From contig CP076357.1 of NCBI GenBank assembly GCA_018798825.1, positions 558,001-622,000 on the forward strand: DNA of 64,000 nt, written 5' to 3'. The notes under the pieces were generated by a model. The model saw only the letters and a program-made list of their open reading frames with translations. It did no database searches and was not told the DNA's origin. The translations under genes were made by a program, and so were the position numbers. Origin of the DNA: Ochrobactrum sp. BTU1. Its GTDB lineage: Bacteria; Pseudomonadota; Alphaproteobacteria; Rhizobiales; Rhizobiaceae. Below, in pieces: positions 16,086-28,000 of the stretch; the stretch's first letter is position 1; every line of letters starts with the position of its first letter.

Positions 16086-17459
16086 ACAGGGCTCCCACGT
16101 TCATTCATTTCATAGACAAGCCAGGTCTTTGCTTTGCCTGCCTCTGGCGTTCGGTACCATTTCTGCATAAAAGGTTTGATGCGGGAACGATATTTGCGCG
16201 CCAGCCAGTGCGCCATTTTCCAGAACACGACTGTGTCGATGTGCCGGAAAGTACGCGCTGTGAAGTCCGTGAACTTGTAGAATGCCGCCCATCCCGCCAA
16301 TTGACGGTTCAGCCGACTTACCATGCCGACTTTGCTAATATCATGATTGCCAGAAAGGGTTTCGGACAGTTTGCGAGCAAACGCCACAGCCTTTTCTCTG
16401 GGTATTGTAACGACGCACATGCGTCCATTCGACCCGCGCTTACGAATAATCCGATGCCCCAGAAAGACAAACCCGTCATTGACGTGGGTGATATGGCTCT
16501 TATCCATATTCAGCGTCAGCTTAAGTTTGTCTTCCAGAAAAGCACGACATTCTTCACGGATTTCCTCCGCCTGAGCCTTCGTCCCTTTGACGATGACCAC
16601 AAAGTCATCGGCATAGCGAGAGTAGGCAACTGCAGGCTTCCATTGCCGATTCTCACGAACTGCAATCGGACTTCCTTGTTTGATGCGAAAGTTCCATGCC
16701 CAGCGATCCTTCCGGACTTTCTTGTTCAGGTATTTCGCCTCAAGCCACATATCAAACTCATGGAGCATGATGTTGGACAGGAGCGGTGATAGAACGCCGC
16801 CTTGCGGAACATGTTCGCTTGAAGCCGTAAACAGGCCACGATCAATGTGACCTGCCTTCAGCAACCGCCAGAGAAGATCAACAAACCGTCCGTCCTGTAC
16901 CCGACGCCGCACACATTGAAGAAGCAGTCGATGATGAACCGTGTCAAAGTAACTTGCCAGATCACCTTCGATGATCCAGCGCCCCTTCGTTCCATCTCCA
17001 TCCTGTAGCTGTATCCTCACTGTGCGGACGGCATGATGCACGCTGCGTTCCGGCCGGAAACCATAGTATAAACGATGGAAGTCGCTCTCCCAGATCGGCT
17101 CCATGGCCATCAGCATGGCGCGTTGGACAATGCGATCCGTCAGGGTCGGAATACCCAGTGGTCGTAGCTTGCCGTTCGATTTCGGGATATAGATGCGCTT
17201 CACCGGCTGGGGGGCGATAGCTCTCCTTCAGCAGACTTGCACGCAGGGCGTCCAGATGCTGATCCAGACGGGCCTGCATCCGTTGCTTATCTATTCCGTC
17301 TATGCCCGGTGTTCGTGCGCCACTTGACGCCAGAACAATACGGGCGGCCTCGGCGAGCCACTCCCGATCGGCAATGAGTCGAAGAAGACGATCAAACCTT
17401 CGGTTTGGATCCCTCTCGGCCCATGTTGCCAGCTTGTGCTGCATTTCACTGATTATCAT
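16058..17459 (-). pseudogene. Second group II intron maturase, frameshifted
   Basis: Two overlapping frames make one reverse transcriptase. The N-terminal ~80 residues (MIISEMQHKLATWAERDPN, RIVLASSGARTPGIDG) are open from 17459, and the remainder, in another frame, begins KRIYIPKSNGKLRPLGIP near 17203. The switch lies in a run of six C on the minus strand (about 17209-17214); one base fewer would give SYRPQPVKRIYIPK. The RT has SDFHRLYYGFRPERS, EGDLASYFDTVHHRLL, HVPQGGVLSPLLSNIM and the YADD box in YSRYADDFVVI. The maturase region follows (RLNRQLAGWAAFYKF). The last codons run into cdiA sequence, so the natural C-terminus is lost. A sequencing error in the homopolymer is possible. Confidence 0.85.
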
Positions 17460-18114
17460 AGGTCTTCACCTCGTTGGGTCAGGTAATTTGCACCTCAAGC
17501 AGTTTGAACTGTTCCCCTTCGCCATGTGACAGGCTTTCCCTGCCGCGGACTACTACGAGAACTCCGCCAGCATGATGGACATCTGGGTCAACTCCCTTGT
17601 GATGCAAACATCGTTGTCATTCCATCATGCCTTCCCTCGTTCATATGCTGGACGTCTACGTATTGGTGAGGCTGCCGGTCGCAGTCTTTTGCCTTGCTTT
17701 CTGCAAGTCGATGCCGATGCCATGGTCTGGCTGCATTCTCTCCATGGTCCCCAATAAGCGCCTTACGTATGCGCTATTGTTCGGATACGTGCCGACTTAC
17801 ATTTCCGGCACCATCTTCGGCATTCCGCCTGTTAAGTCGTGTAGGCGGAGGCGACGATTCAGCCCTCAGACACGGATGAACCGGTTCGTGTTCCTCAACC
17901 TTCCAATACTTCAGCCTCGTGAACCATCTTGGCGTAACGACTTCGCCGCAATCCCCTTTACCTGCGGGCTACGTCACCCTGTCAGTTGACAACAGGTCAC
18001 CGCCGCATGGGCTCATGTCCCCTCACAGCAGGAGACAAGGCACTTCTTCAAATCCTCCTTTCTCTCGTGCATTCCAGTCATACGCATCCCTCCTAAACAG
18101 AGGGCGAGGCGCAC
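16086..18114 (-). mobile_element. Second group II intron, 3'-truncated
   Basis: The 5' end is GTGCG at 18114 on the minus strand, directly after the VDETY codons of an IS6-family transposase. About 650 nt of noncoding intron RNA (17460-18114) precede the maturase. The 3' end, including domains V and VI and the downstream IS6 exon, is missing: the maturase frame abuts cdiA pre-toxin sequence at about 16086. Without domain V the intron cannot splice. It differs in sequence from the intron at 12073-13955. Confidence 0.75.
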
Positions 18115-18419
18115 CATAGGTTTCATCAACGCGCCAACTTGTTGACTGTGGTCGGCGCCAATGCCAGCGCAGCCGTTTTTCAATCTCCGGCGCGTATTTC
18201 TGGACCCAGCGATAAATCGTGGAATGATCGACGGGCACACCGCGCTCACCCATCATCTGTTCAAGATCGCGGTAGCTGATCCCAAAGCGGCAATACCACC
18301 GCACCGCCCATAAAATCACGTCACCCTGAAAATGGCGCCACTTGAAATCGCTCATCAAAAGTCTCGCTGAAAATTGTCTGCACTCTTTCGGACATCAGCA
18401 AATTTTTTGCAAAAGAGCC
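18115..18419 (-). pseudogene. IS6-family transposase N-terminal fragment
   Basis: From the ATG at 18358 (or 18355) the frame encodes the N-terminal DNA-binding part of an IS6-type transposase: SDFKWRHFQGDVILWAVRWY, GISYRDLEQMMGERGVPVD, TIYRWVQKYAPEIE and SWRVDETY with the first catalytic Asp. The group II intron enters right after DETY. The IS end repeat GGCTCTTTTGCAAA lies on the minus strand at 18406-18419. The C-terminal exon is not in the window. Confidence 0.82.
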
Positions 18420-18656
18420 GCCAAACTTAAACAAGTTGCTAGATTATGGGGGCTCTACAGCGATCCAGTGACGTACTGCGTTTCAAGCATAAGGCCGCTA
18501 CCGATAGCATTTCGGTTGGTATTAAACTCGTTCACATGATGCTCAAGCGAAAAGGTTTCATCTTCGCTTAAACCACACTTCACAGCGATCACTGTATAAA
18601 CTTGTCCCCGGTTAAAGCGCGCTCCGCACCAACCGCATTTTGCAACAGATCTGTAT
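18420..18656. other. Short stretch between IS6 end and cdiI
   Basis: An open minus-strand frame of about 70 codons ends at 18455 (with CGWCGARFNRGQVYTV and later FSLEHHVNEFNTNRNA), but its only starts lie inside the SUKH gene in another frame. I cannot support it as a gene. It may be the tail of an immunity or toxin gene broken by IS6 arrival. Confidence 0.35.
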
Positions 18657-19079
18657 TTAATTGCCTTGCAACCAAACTTCGTTTGCCCAAGCTGATAAAT
18701 TCGGCCAAGCTTCACTCGACGGACCATCATGGCTCCAGAAACGAACAGAATCGTCGGGTGCAATGCAATAATAGTCTCCATTGTCCTCACAAATCGGTAA
18801 CCAGTCAGCTGGCAAGCCTATCGATCGGGCTTGTTGGATTGTCGTATATAGCTCTCCATACACGCCACCCATTTCTTCGTTTAATGTGAGTGGCGAGAGA
18901 TAACCGACAAATGCATTGCTAACATTCTTTAGAAACTCCTTGTAGTCTGGGGAAAAACCAATCCCGGTAGCAATCTCATATCTGTGAATGAGAGCATCAT
19001 CTGGCAGCGGAAGCGATCTCTTCGTAGGATCATCGAGTCTATTAACCTCTTCAATAATGTTTGAAATGTCTTCTGCCAT
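18657..19079 (-). CDS. cdiI: SUKH (SMI1/KNR4) family CDI immunity protein
   Basis: A 140-residue protein matching the SUKH/SMI1-KNR4 pattern: an N-terminal helix (EDISNIIEEVNRL), LPDDALIHRYEIATGIGFSP, DYKEFLKNVSNAF, then DWLPICEDNGDYYC and VRFWSHD...W. SUKH proteins are immunity proteins of polymorphic toxin systems and commonly pair with HNH-type nuclease toxins, which agrees with the LHH nuclease at the end of the upstream CdiA. The ATG follows the cdiA stop by 9 nt, so the two are co-transcribed. It protects the cell from the toxin delivered by its siblings. Confidence 0.85.
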   Translation of the reverse strand: MAEDISNIIEEVNRLDDPTKRSLPLPDDALIHRYEIATGIGFSPDYKEFLKNVSNAFVGYLSPLTLNEEMGGVYGELYTTIQQARSIGLPADWLPICEDNGDYYCIAPDDSVRFWSHDGPSSEAWPNLSAWANEVWLQGN

Positions 19080-19088
19080 ACCGGCCTC

Positions 19089-22000
19089 CTAGAAATCATT
19101 TACTCTGTTTATCCAATATTCGCGCCGCCATTTCGCAAATTCAGCACGATTTATACCAGATGGGATGTCCTGTGTATTGACATGTATTGTACCAGAATTC
19201 TTCTGGTGAAAAGTTTGTGTCAGTTCGGCAATCGGTCCCGATTGAGACTGAGTCATATGATGCAAATTAACCGGGTTCCCGTCTGGCCCGATAGGTGCTC
19301 GGCCAGACTGCATCAATTCGAGATTTGTCTTTCCTGTTTTAGGATCAACATATTTCGGATCTATTAGGTCATTACGCTGGTAGACCTTATTTCCGTTTAT
19401 TACTATTGGATCACTCGACCAATACTGCCTGTTCTGCTGAAAATAGTTTTCCACGTCAGCCGCGGTAGCTTTTGACGTTGCCGGTGCCGTTTCATTAAGA
19501 TTTATTTCATCCTGCTTTATCGTTCCTCTCGGCCTCGAGCCAGCAAGAGCCCCGTAGGCTGCTTCTACTAGGGACTGATTTGACGCATAGAGTAATCCTC
19601 CAGTGCGCTTACAATTGTCGCCAGGGTTAGCTTCGCAGAATGCGGCGGTGAAATACGCGTACGCAATATCACGGGTTAAGTCTGTTTGTCCTGTAACGAT
19701 ATCTATTTGCTGAAAAGTGAGCGCACTTTCAGCAGCTTCTCGAGAGAGTTTTAACAATTGCTGATAATCGTCTGCTAGTGTTGCAGACGAATCTGCAAGA
19801 CTGGCAACAATTGCATCCACACACTCTTTTGTTTTGCATGCAATTAGTTCATTTTCCTGACTGACATTCAGCTCATGATAAGCCCTAGCTACAGTTTGAA
19901 GACAGTTTTGGTCACCGTTACACGCTTTGAGCTCTTCAATCTCCTTGGCGCGTTGTTCGTGTGTTAGATAATTGTATTGAAAGGCATTCCCAGCATACGC
20001 AGCACCAGTTCCGCCCGTAACCGCACCCAAACCTTGTAGGATGGACCCTGTGATGGAGTTGGTCATGAAGTCCGCAGCTGAACCACTCAACCCCGCTTCC
20101 TTGACGAACTCAGCCACCAGCTCCTTGATCTTCGGCGCAAGATAGGCTGATGACGCACCACCGAGCATACCGGAGAGCATTCCATTAAAGTCGGTAACAC
20201 CGCCGAGCAGCCCGCCTGCGATGGCGTGAAGGATGGCCGGACCAGTTCCACCGTCCTTCCAGAATTCCATCTCTTCGGTGTTTTTGTTCTTATATGCCTC
20301 AGCAAATCGGTCTGAAGCATAGTCTCCGATCATCTTGGCCGCTTTGGCAGCTGCGTCGTCGTAGAGCTGCTGCGTCTTCAGCTGCTCACTGAGAAGTTTC
20401 TGAAGATCTGGTATTCCGGGCAGCGAGGTATTGGTTTCTCTCGTATCGCGCCGCAGATCATCAACGTTCTGCTGCTGATTGTCGGGATTGGTAATGATGA
20501 TCTCGCCCGGAGAGATTGCTGACAGCGCTCTTCCGGTTTCGCTTTCACCTTCCTTGATCGGCGGAGAGACGAGCGGACCACTTGCACCGAAGCCACCGCC
20601 ATAGGTGTCAGCTTTCCATTTGGAATGCGTGTCGAGATCCTCGAACTCAAGCGTTCCGGTTTCAAGACGATTGTTTTCAGGATCGGCCTCGCTCGTGATG
20701 AGGCCACCGGTCAGCTTGGTGTTGCCGTCGACCTTTATGTCGAAGCCACCTTCGCCTGCATGAATGCCAGATTGTTCGGAGACAATGGCCGCATCACCCT
20801 TGGCTGTCTGATAAGAGCCGGAGATGCCGCCGCTTGTCTGGCCCTGAGCGTTCGTTCCAACACCACCGCTGACATTGACCTGATTGGCCTTGGCTGTCGC
20901 AGTATCGAGCTGACTTTCAATGTTCAGATCGCCGCCAATATCAGCAATCACGGTCTCGCCGGAAACCGTCGCACCCCGCAGGTTTGTATCATTGCCGGAG
21001 TTGATATAGACAGTTCCGCTGCCCGTCACATGCGTGTTGATGTTGGTGAGAGTGGTATCGTTGCCTTTCCCCTGACCGTAGTTGAAGTTCACGCCAGGGT
21101 TCAGGAGATCAATAGAAACTCCGCCTGAGACATTCTTGCTGGAGTTCTCACTGGTTGCTTTGGCACTTTCCAGATTGATGTCATTGCCAGCAATCAGCGC
21201 AATATCACCACGCCCACCTGTCGGAAGCCCGTACTGATCATAACCGGCGCTCACCTGCGCACCGACCGCATTGATATCGCGGCCTGCCTCTATGATGACC
21301 GTGTCACCAGCATTGATCGTGGTCACCACAGGTGTCGATGTCGATCCCTCCGCACTGTTCTTCGAATATTGAAAGCCGACACTGAGCGATCCGGAAAGTA
21401 GCTGACCGCCAGGATTCCAGTTATTCGTCTCGTTTGCGCCACTCAGGACGTCATAGACATATTTGCCGTTAATCCCAGCAATAGTCGCCATCGCAATGGA
21501 ATTGGCTGTACTACCGTCACCGACCCTTTTTCCAGCTTCGTAGGCATTGCCGACAGCTGCTGCTGCCTGCGATGAGACTGTTGCGGTAACACCGACAAAC
21601 AGTTCCTGATGCATAAATTCATAATTGGTCTTGTCTTGCGCCGAGAGCAGATTAACGTCCCGCTCAGCGAGAATGTCGACAGTAGAGCCAGCAACAACCT
21701 GAGCCGCCTGAAGATTGGCATCACGGCCCGCCGTGATGATCACATCCCGGCCTGCATTAAGGCTCGAAACCGCATTGGTTTCTGCGCCTTCACTGGCTTC
21801 TGTCTTTGCTGAACCAAAGCCAATCCCGATCGAAGCTGAACCATTGCCGGAACTCAGCTGAACACCAAAGCCTGAGCGCTTCTCCTTGTATTCCGACGCA
21901 TAGCTTTCCGCGCCGGGAAGGATATTGACGTCACGCGCCGCATCGAGCGCGATGTCATTGCCTGCCTCGACATGGGAGCCGATAATATTGACATCTGTCT

Positions 22001-25000
22001 CGCGGGCTTTGATGGAAACATCATTTCCCGCCGAAAGCGCAGAGCCGACATTGGCGACGATGTTCTCGCTGCTGCTTTTCTCTTCCTTACCCCAGATCGA
22101 ATAAAAGCCGTCGCCAGAGCCGGCACCAAGCCCGGACTTCTTGGATGAAGACGAGGCATCGTGGCGTTCCTGCGCACCGATGATCGAGACACTGTCACCT
22201 TCGATGGCGATATCGTCGCCGGCAGTGACCTTGGAACCTGCAATGACGACATTATCGCCAGCATTGAGGTTCACATTGCCAGAAGCACCAAGCTCGGATG
22301 CAACAGTCGTTTCATCGTAAGTATGGCTCTTGTCACTCTTCTTCGACAAAAGGCCTGATTTTGATTTGGATGCATCTGTTTCAACGGTGTCTTTGCCGGA
22401 TGCGATAATCAGATCGCCACCGGCATTGATATTGAGATCAGCCTTGTTGTCGGCCGTTCCTGCCTGAATGTTCGAGGCAGAGATGGTTGTATCGTTGCCG
22501 GAGCTGATATCGACGCCGTTACCGCCGCTGATCGATGATCCAACAGCGGTCTCTGTATCCGTGCGACTATGGCTTTCCTTTTTGCTGAAGACGCCCTTTG
22601 AACTCGTATCAAGCTGAGAATAGCCGGTATCGCGGGCTTCAGCGATCGTGACATTGTCGGTTGCGCTGAGATCGACCTTGCCCTTGGCATCTATTTTCGA
22701 GCCAATAATATTGAGATCATGGGAATTGTCTGCATCGGTCTTATCGCCGGCCGCAACTCTGACCGAACCGCCAGAACTGATTTCCGAGCCAATATGAGTT
22801 TCGGAGCCCTGCTTGACTTCCGAGCCGATTGTTTCGGTGCGCTGTTGGGCAACCGTAATGTTGATATCGTCCTTGGCTTCGAGGCTGACGTCACCGCCTG
22901 CCTTCACCTTTGAACCTGATATCAGAATATCGTCGCCCGCTTTGATGGACGTGTCACCACCAGACGACAGGTTGGATGTTTGCGCAAAGATGGAATCCGT
23001 CTGCGACATGCGGGTGCCAGCGACGCCATTGACCTTCTTCTCAACACCTGCCGCAACAACATTGACCGAGCCTTCTTCTGCTTCAATGCCAAGGTTGCCA
23101 CCGGCTGCAACACTCGAGCCAATAACGTTCACATCCTGTTTGGCGGTGATCGTCGTGTCTTTGCCCGATTGAACAGTGGTGCCAATCACATTGTCGGAAC
23201 CATTATTGGTCGCTTTTGCCGTGTCGAGCGTTACACTTTGCCCGCTGAGATCGACATCATTGCCTGCTTTGACCTCTGCACCGCGCAGGGTCAGATCATT
23301 ACCCGCTGTAAGGCTCGCATTGCCGCCGGCCTCAACACCACTGCCGGATTTGACGAAAGTCTCATGACCGATCTGCATCTCGGCTGCACTAATCGTCAGA
23401 TTTTGCGAGGCCGACAGCGATACGTTGTTACCGGCCGTAAAGCTGCCACCCGTTGCAAGGATATTGGTCGCATTGAGCTTTAAGTCGGTTTTAGCCTCGA
23501 TAATGCCAGAATTGCTGACATCACCGACATTCATATCAACCGTGTCACCGGAGATGATTGCGCCTGCAACCGTCAAGTTCGCCTTATCGACATTGGCGAT
23601 GTAGACTGTTGGAACCAGCACTGTGACACCGTTGACCGTCTTCTTCTCATACCAGACCATCGTCTCGGTCAGATTGGCAATGAGTTCGGGCGAGAGCTTC
23701 TCACCGATCGTCAGACCATTGGCATTGGCAAAGTCGACACCACGATCAAGCAGCGTCTTCATCTGCTCGATGGCATCACTTCCTGGTATAAATGAACCTT
23801 TGCCAAGCCCCTGATTGACGAGTTGGCGTAGTTGCTGATCGATCAGCTGGTTCTCAAAATAGGCGTCTCCCAGAAACGGGATTTCCCGATCAGGCTTATA
23901 ACCGATGCGATTGATAAAATAGCCCGAGCCATAAAACTTGCCGACATCGAGGAATTCAGCGCGGGTCTCATAAAGGAATAGCTGGCCTGGAATAGTGCCG
24001 CCAAAGCCGCCCGAATTTGGCTTTGGTGCAGAATTACCAAGAGCTGCAATCAGGTCAGCACCGACAAGTGGCGTGCCGTTTGCAGACAAACCATTCAGCG
24101 CCGCATTTGGCGTATAAAGTGCGCCACCTGCGGTCATTCCATTGAGTATTGTGGTCGGATCATCCGTCGCAGGCGCCGTTGAAAGCTGTGCGCCGCCAGC
24201 AATCGATCCCTCAGCAGATGTGTTGTTGACAGTGGCAAAGCCACTGACGTCCATATTGCCAGCCGCTTTGATGTTTCCGAATGCGCCGCCGACAATGCTT
24301 TGGCCGGTAACACGAGAATTGCCTTTGTCGAGATCGTTGACACCATCTCGATTGCCATTGGCGTCATAGGCTTCGCAGCCGCCTGTTGCTTCACATGTCG
24401 AGGTGACGGTGCGGTAAAGTGCTATGCCTTCATTGTTGAGCACTGATCCGGTTAGTTTTGCATCACCGCCCGCTTCGATCGAGCTGTAAGCATTGTTGAG
24501 AATTGTCGCATCGATATTGAGATTGCGGCCGGTCTGGATGAGTGCCTGGGGCGAAAGATTGCTGCCGAACTGTTGCTCCACAATCGACTGACGCATCTGC
24601 GTGCCTTCATCCCAGGTGAAGGTCCAGGCAAAGGGATCGTTGCGATTGACGATGATGACCGATTTACTTTGCAGATCAGGCGTTAGCAGAATATTGCCCT
24701 GACCATCCCCCATGTAATGGGAAAGAAGCCAGCTGCGCATTTCGCCAACGCTGTGCAGGCTATCTCCCCAGATCCAGGGTGTGTTCTCTTCGTAAGATTG
24801 CAGGCTTCGCGTCCGATAGGATGTGCCGTCGGCAAAGGTGATCACGCCATAAAGATGCGCCATCCAGGCAAGCTCGGCATAGTCTTCCCCAGGATAAAGA
24901 TTAAGCGGTGCATTGGTGGCTGGATTGACAAAAATATGGCCAAGCGGCTTACCCCAGGTCTCAGGATTAAGCTCAAACTTTGCAATAGCGTCGTTACTCA

Positions 25001-28000
25001 CGACAACCGTTGACCAGGTCGGAACCGTGCTGCGCTTGTTCGTCAGATTGGCTGTGGTGATCGTTGCATCACGCTCGGCCTTGATCAGGCCGGAGATGTT
25101 GGTAATCGACTGATTGCGTCCGCCACTGGAATTTGCGGCAATGATCAAGTCTTGCCCAACCAGGATTGCACCCTGATCGTTGAGAAGATCACCGGCCACA
25201 AAAAGATGGCCATCCTTGCCGGCATAAACGAGGCCGGTCGAGGTATTGGTGAAGTTGCCTGCGATATTGAAGGTCAGATTGTTGTTGGCTGCAAGCTGAC
25301 CTGGATTGGTAACGGATGCAAGCGTCAGCGTCAGATCATTGGCCGCAAGAATGGCGGTTGCAGTGGTCGTCGTGATGGTCTGAGCGGCAATTGCAATATT
25401 GCCTGAACCGCCATCAGCGGTCACGGCACGGATCTTTGCATTTGAAGCATCGGCAATTCCACTGAGGTTCAGCGTCAAACCGCCAAATGTCAGTGTCGAA
25501 TTGGCAAGATTGGCCGATGCTGCATTGACGATCAATGTTCCAGCAGTCGCAAGCTTCGATCGATCATTGCTGAGATCAAGGCTCTGAAGGGTGAGTGCAA
25601 TGTCACCTTTTACAACGGTATTCTTGTCGAGGCTGATTGCGCCAGAGGTCGAGTTCAGATCAGCAGACCCGAAACTCTGCAGACTGTTATAGGCAATATC
25701 CTGTTGCGCCTTTGCCTTCAGGTCTCCGCCGCTCAACAACTGATCAGCAGTGATGGAACCGCTTAACGCATTGAGCAGCAAGTTGCCTGTTCCAGGCACT
25801 CCCGCTTTAAGGATGAGCGAACCACCGGACTGTTGGGTTGCAGCAAAGTCGACACCGGAAACAAGAGTTCCAAGATTGATTGAAGCTGCATTAAGCGAAG
25901 CATTGTTGCCCGCCAGAGACTGTCCCGAAAGCGTGAGTGTGCCACCCGCCTTGAGATCAAGATCACCATGTGCAAGCGCATTGGCAGATAGATTACCCGT
26001 TGCGGAGGCTAACACTGCACCAGACGACAGAAGCCGCTGTGCTGTCAGATTGCCTGCGGTTGCTGTCAGATTAAGTGCATGGGCGTCGTTGGAAAGAATA
26101 ATATTGCCGTTTGCGAGTGCTTCGAGATCAACACCGGCAACCGCCGTTCCAAGATCAATCGACGCCCCCTTGATGGTGATGTCCGAGCCTGAAACCAACT
26201 GACCGCTGATTGCAGTCGCGCCGGAGATGTTGGTTTCACCATGGCTTGTGACATTGCCGGATTTGAATGTTGCCGCATTAGCGAGGACATTGCCAGCCGA
26301 CAAAATTGTTCCAACATCAATCAATCCGGCTGCAGCAGAAAGGGTAATATTGCCGGAATTGTTGAGGATAATCGCGCCGTTTAGTGCTGACTGACTGGCC
26401 GCAAAATCAACGCCCGAAAGAACTCCTCCTGCCTTGATGTTGGCGCCAGCAATATCGACATCGCCGGCACCAAGAATCTGGCCGGAGACATTCGTATCGC
26501 CAGCGATCTTAGTGAGGCCATGGCTGGTGACGTTCCTTGCTGTAAGTGCAGCACCTGTAATATTGAGGTTACCGGCAGAAAGCAGCGAAGCAACATCGAT
26601 AGCGCCGGTCGCTTCAATGCGCATATCGCCCGACGTTTTAAGTTTTACCGCGCCATTGGCTGCATTGGTTGCAGCAAAATCAACGCCCGCGACGACATTC
26701 CCAGCTTTGACAGAACGGGCAGACGCGATGAGCGTGCCGCCTGAAAGAATATCACCAGTGGCAATGTCGGCCCCGGCGATCAATGTCATATTGTTGAAAC
26801 TGACAAGGGAGGAAGCGCTGATCGAACCCGATGTTGCTGTTAGGCTCAGCGTACCGTTGCCTGCCTTGGCGATACCGCTCAGCGCTATACCACCAGATGC
26901 TGCAGTCAGACTTGCTGTACCGTCTGCAATAACCTGGCCAGCCGTAATGGCTTGCCCGGCTTGCAAGTTAGCGTTCTTTCCAGCAGCGACATTGCCAGTG
27001 GTAATGGCACCGGATGAAGTAAGCTCAACGTTTCCAAGTGAAGCAACATCGCCTGCAACGGAAAGCAGGCCCTCGCCATTGCCCAGAACGATATCTTCGT
27101 CGGCTGACACTGCCTCAAGCGTGATGCCTTTGGCGGCTTTGACAACCACCTTCTTCTTCGAGGTAATCTTCCTGGCTTCTACCTGCCTGCTTTTTGATTG
27201 CACGGAAACGCCGTCACGGCCAGACGTATTGCCAAGCGATATTTTGCCATCTGCTGAAAGTGTCAGTTCACCTGCATTGGCCGCCATATCATTGCGCATG
27301 CGCACGCCAGCACCCTTGTCGGTCACAACGATTCTGATGCGATCCGCCTGCATGGCACCAAGGGCTGAGCCGTCAATGGCAAACTCGCCCGCATCGTCCG
27401 CACCACTTAAAGCAGTTGCTTCACCTGTTACGTAGTCAAACTTCTGACGACCTGCCGTGAGCCTTAGGTTTTTGCCATTGATCGGACCATCAATCTGAAT
27501 ACGGCGCGATACGATGTCGAACAGGTCGACAGCGCCATCTCCAGAAGCAAAATTGCCGCCTTTTGAACCGAAGGTGACATCACCGCCCTGAACGGTGAAC
27601 CCTGATAGCTTTCCACTACCGTCGATTTCTGGTGTGCCCGTGGTCAGCGTGGCACGCGGGGTATTGATAAAACCGCAGCCGTCGCAGGTAATTCCATTGG
27701 GATTGGCGATAATAACATCGGCTCTGCCGCCAAACACTTCTGTTGGACCAAGCAGGGAACTGCGGCTTCCGCTCGTGACCTCATTGAGGATAACGCTTGC
27801 AGGACCGCTGTTATTTAAATTGGGGTTACCGGGCGTCACGCCACCCAGTTTCGAGGTGCCCAGTTCCGAGTTCAGATTGTTGAGGATAAGACCCGGCGTC
27901 CCAACATTGAAATCGCCGTATTTATTGTGCGACAGCCCCTGACCATTGGGTGTCACAATATCGACGAGCGGTACGCCGTTGGGTGCTGCCCCGACACCCG

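Noticed and set aside
12073..18114. The two reverse transcriptases as retrons or diversity-generating retroelements
   Set aside because: Both carry maturase regions and lie in sequence with group II intron 5' ends; no template/variable repeat pair or msr/msd was seen.
18455..18790. A 111-codon minus-strand frame overlapping the SUKH gene
   Set aside because: Its first 40 codons lie inside the recognised immunity gene in another frame and no start exists downstream; cannot be supported.
26434..27435. A 333-codon plus-strand open frame inside cdiA
   Set aside because: Antisense to the repeat region of cdiA; its Ala/Pro/Ser-rich composition is the mirror of Gly/Asn/Asp codons in the real gene, and it has no family signal.
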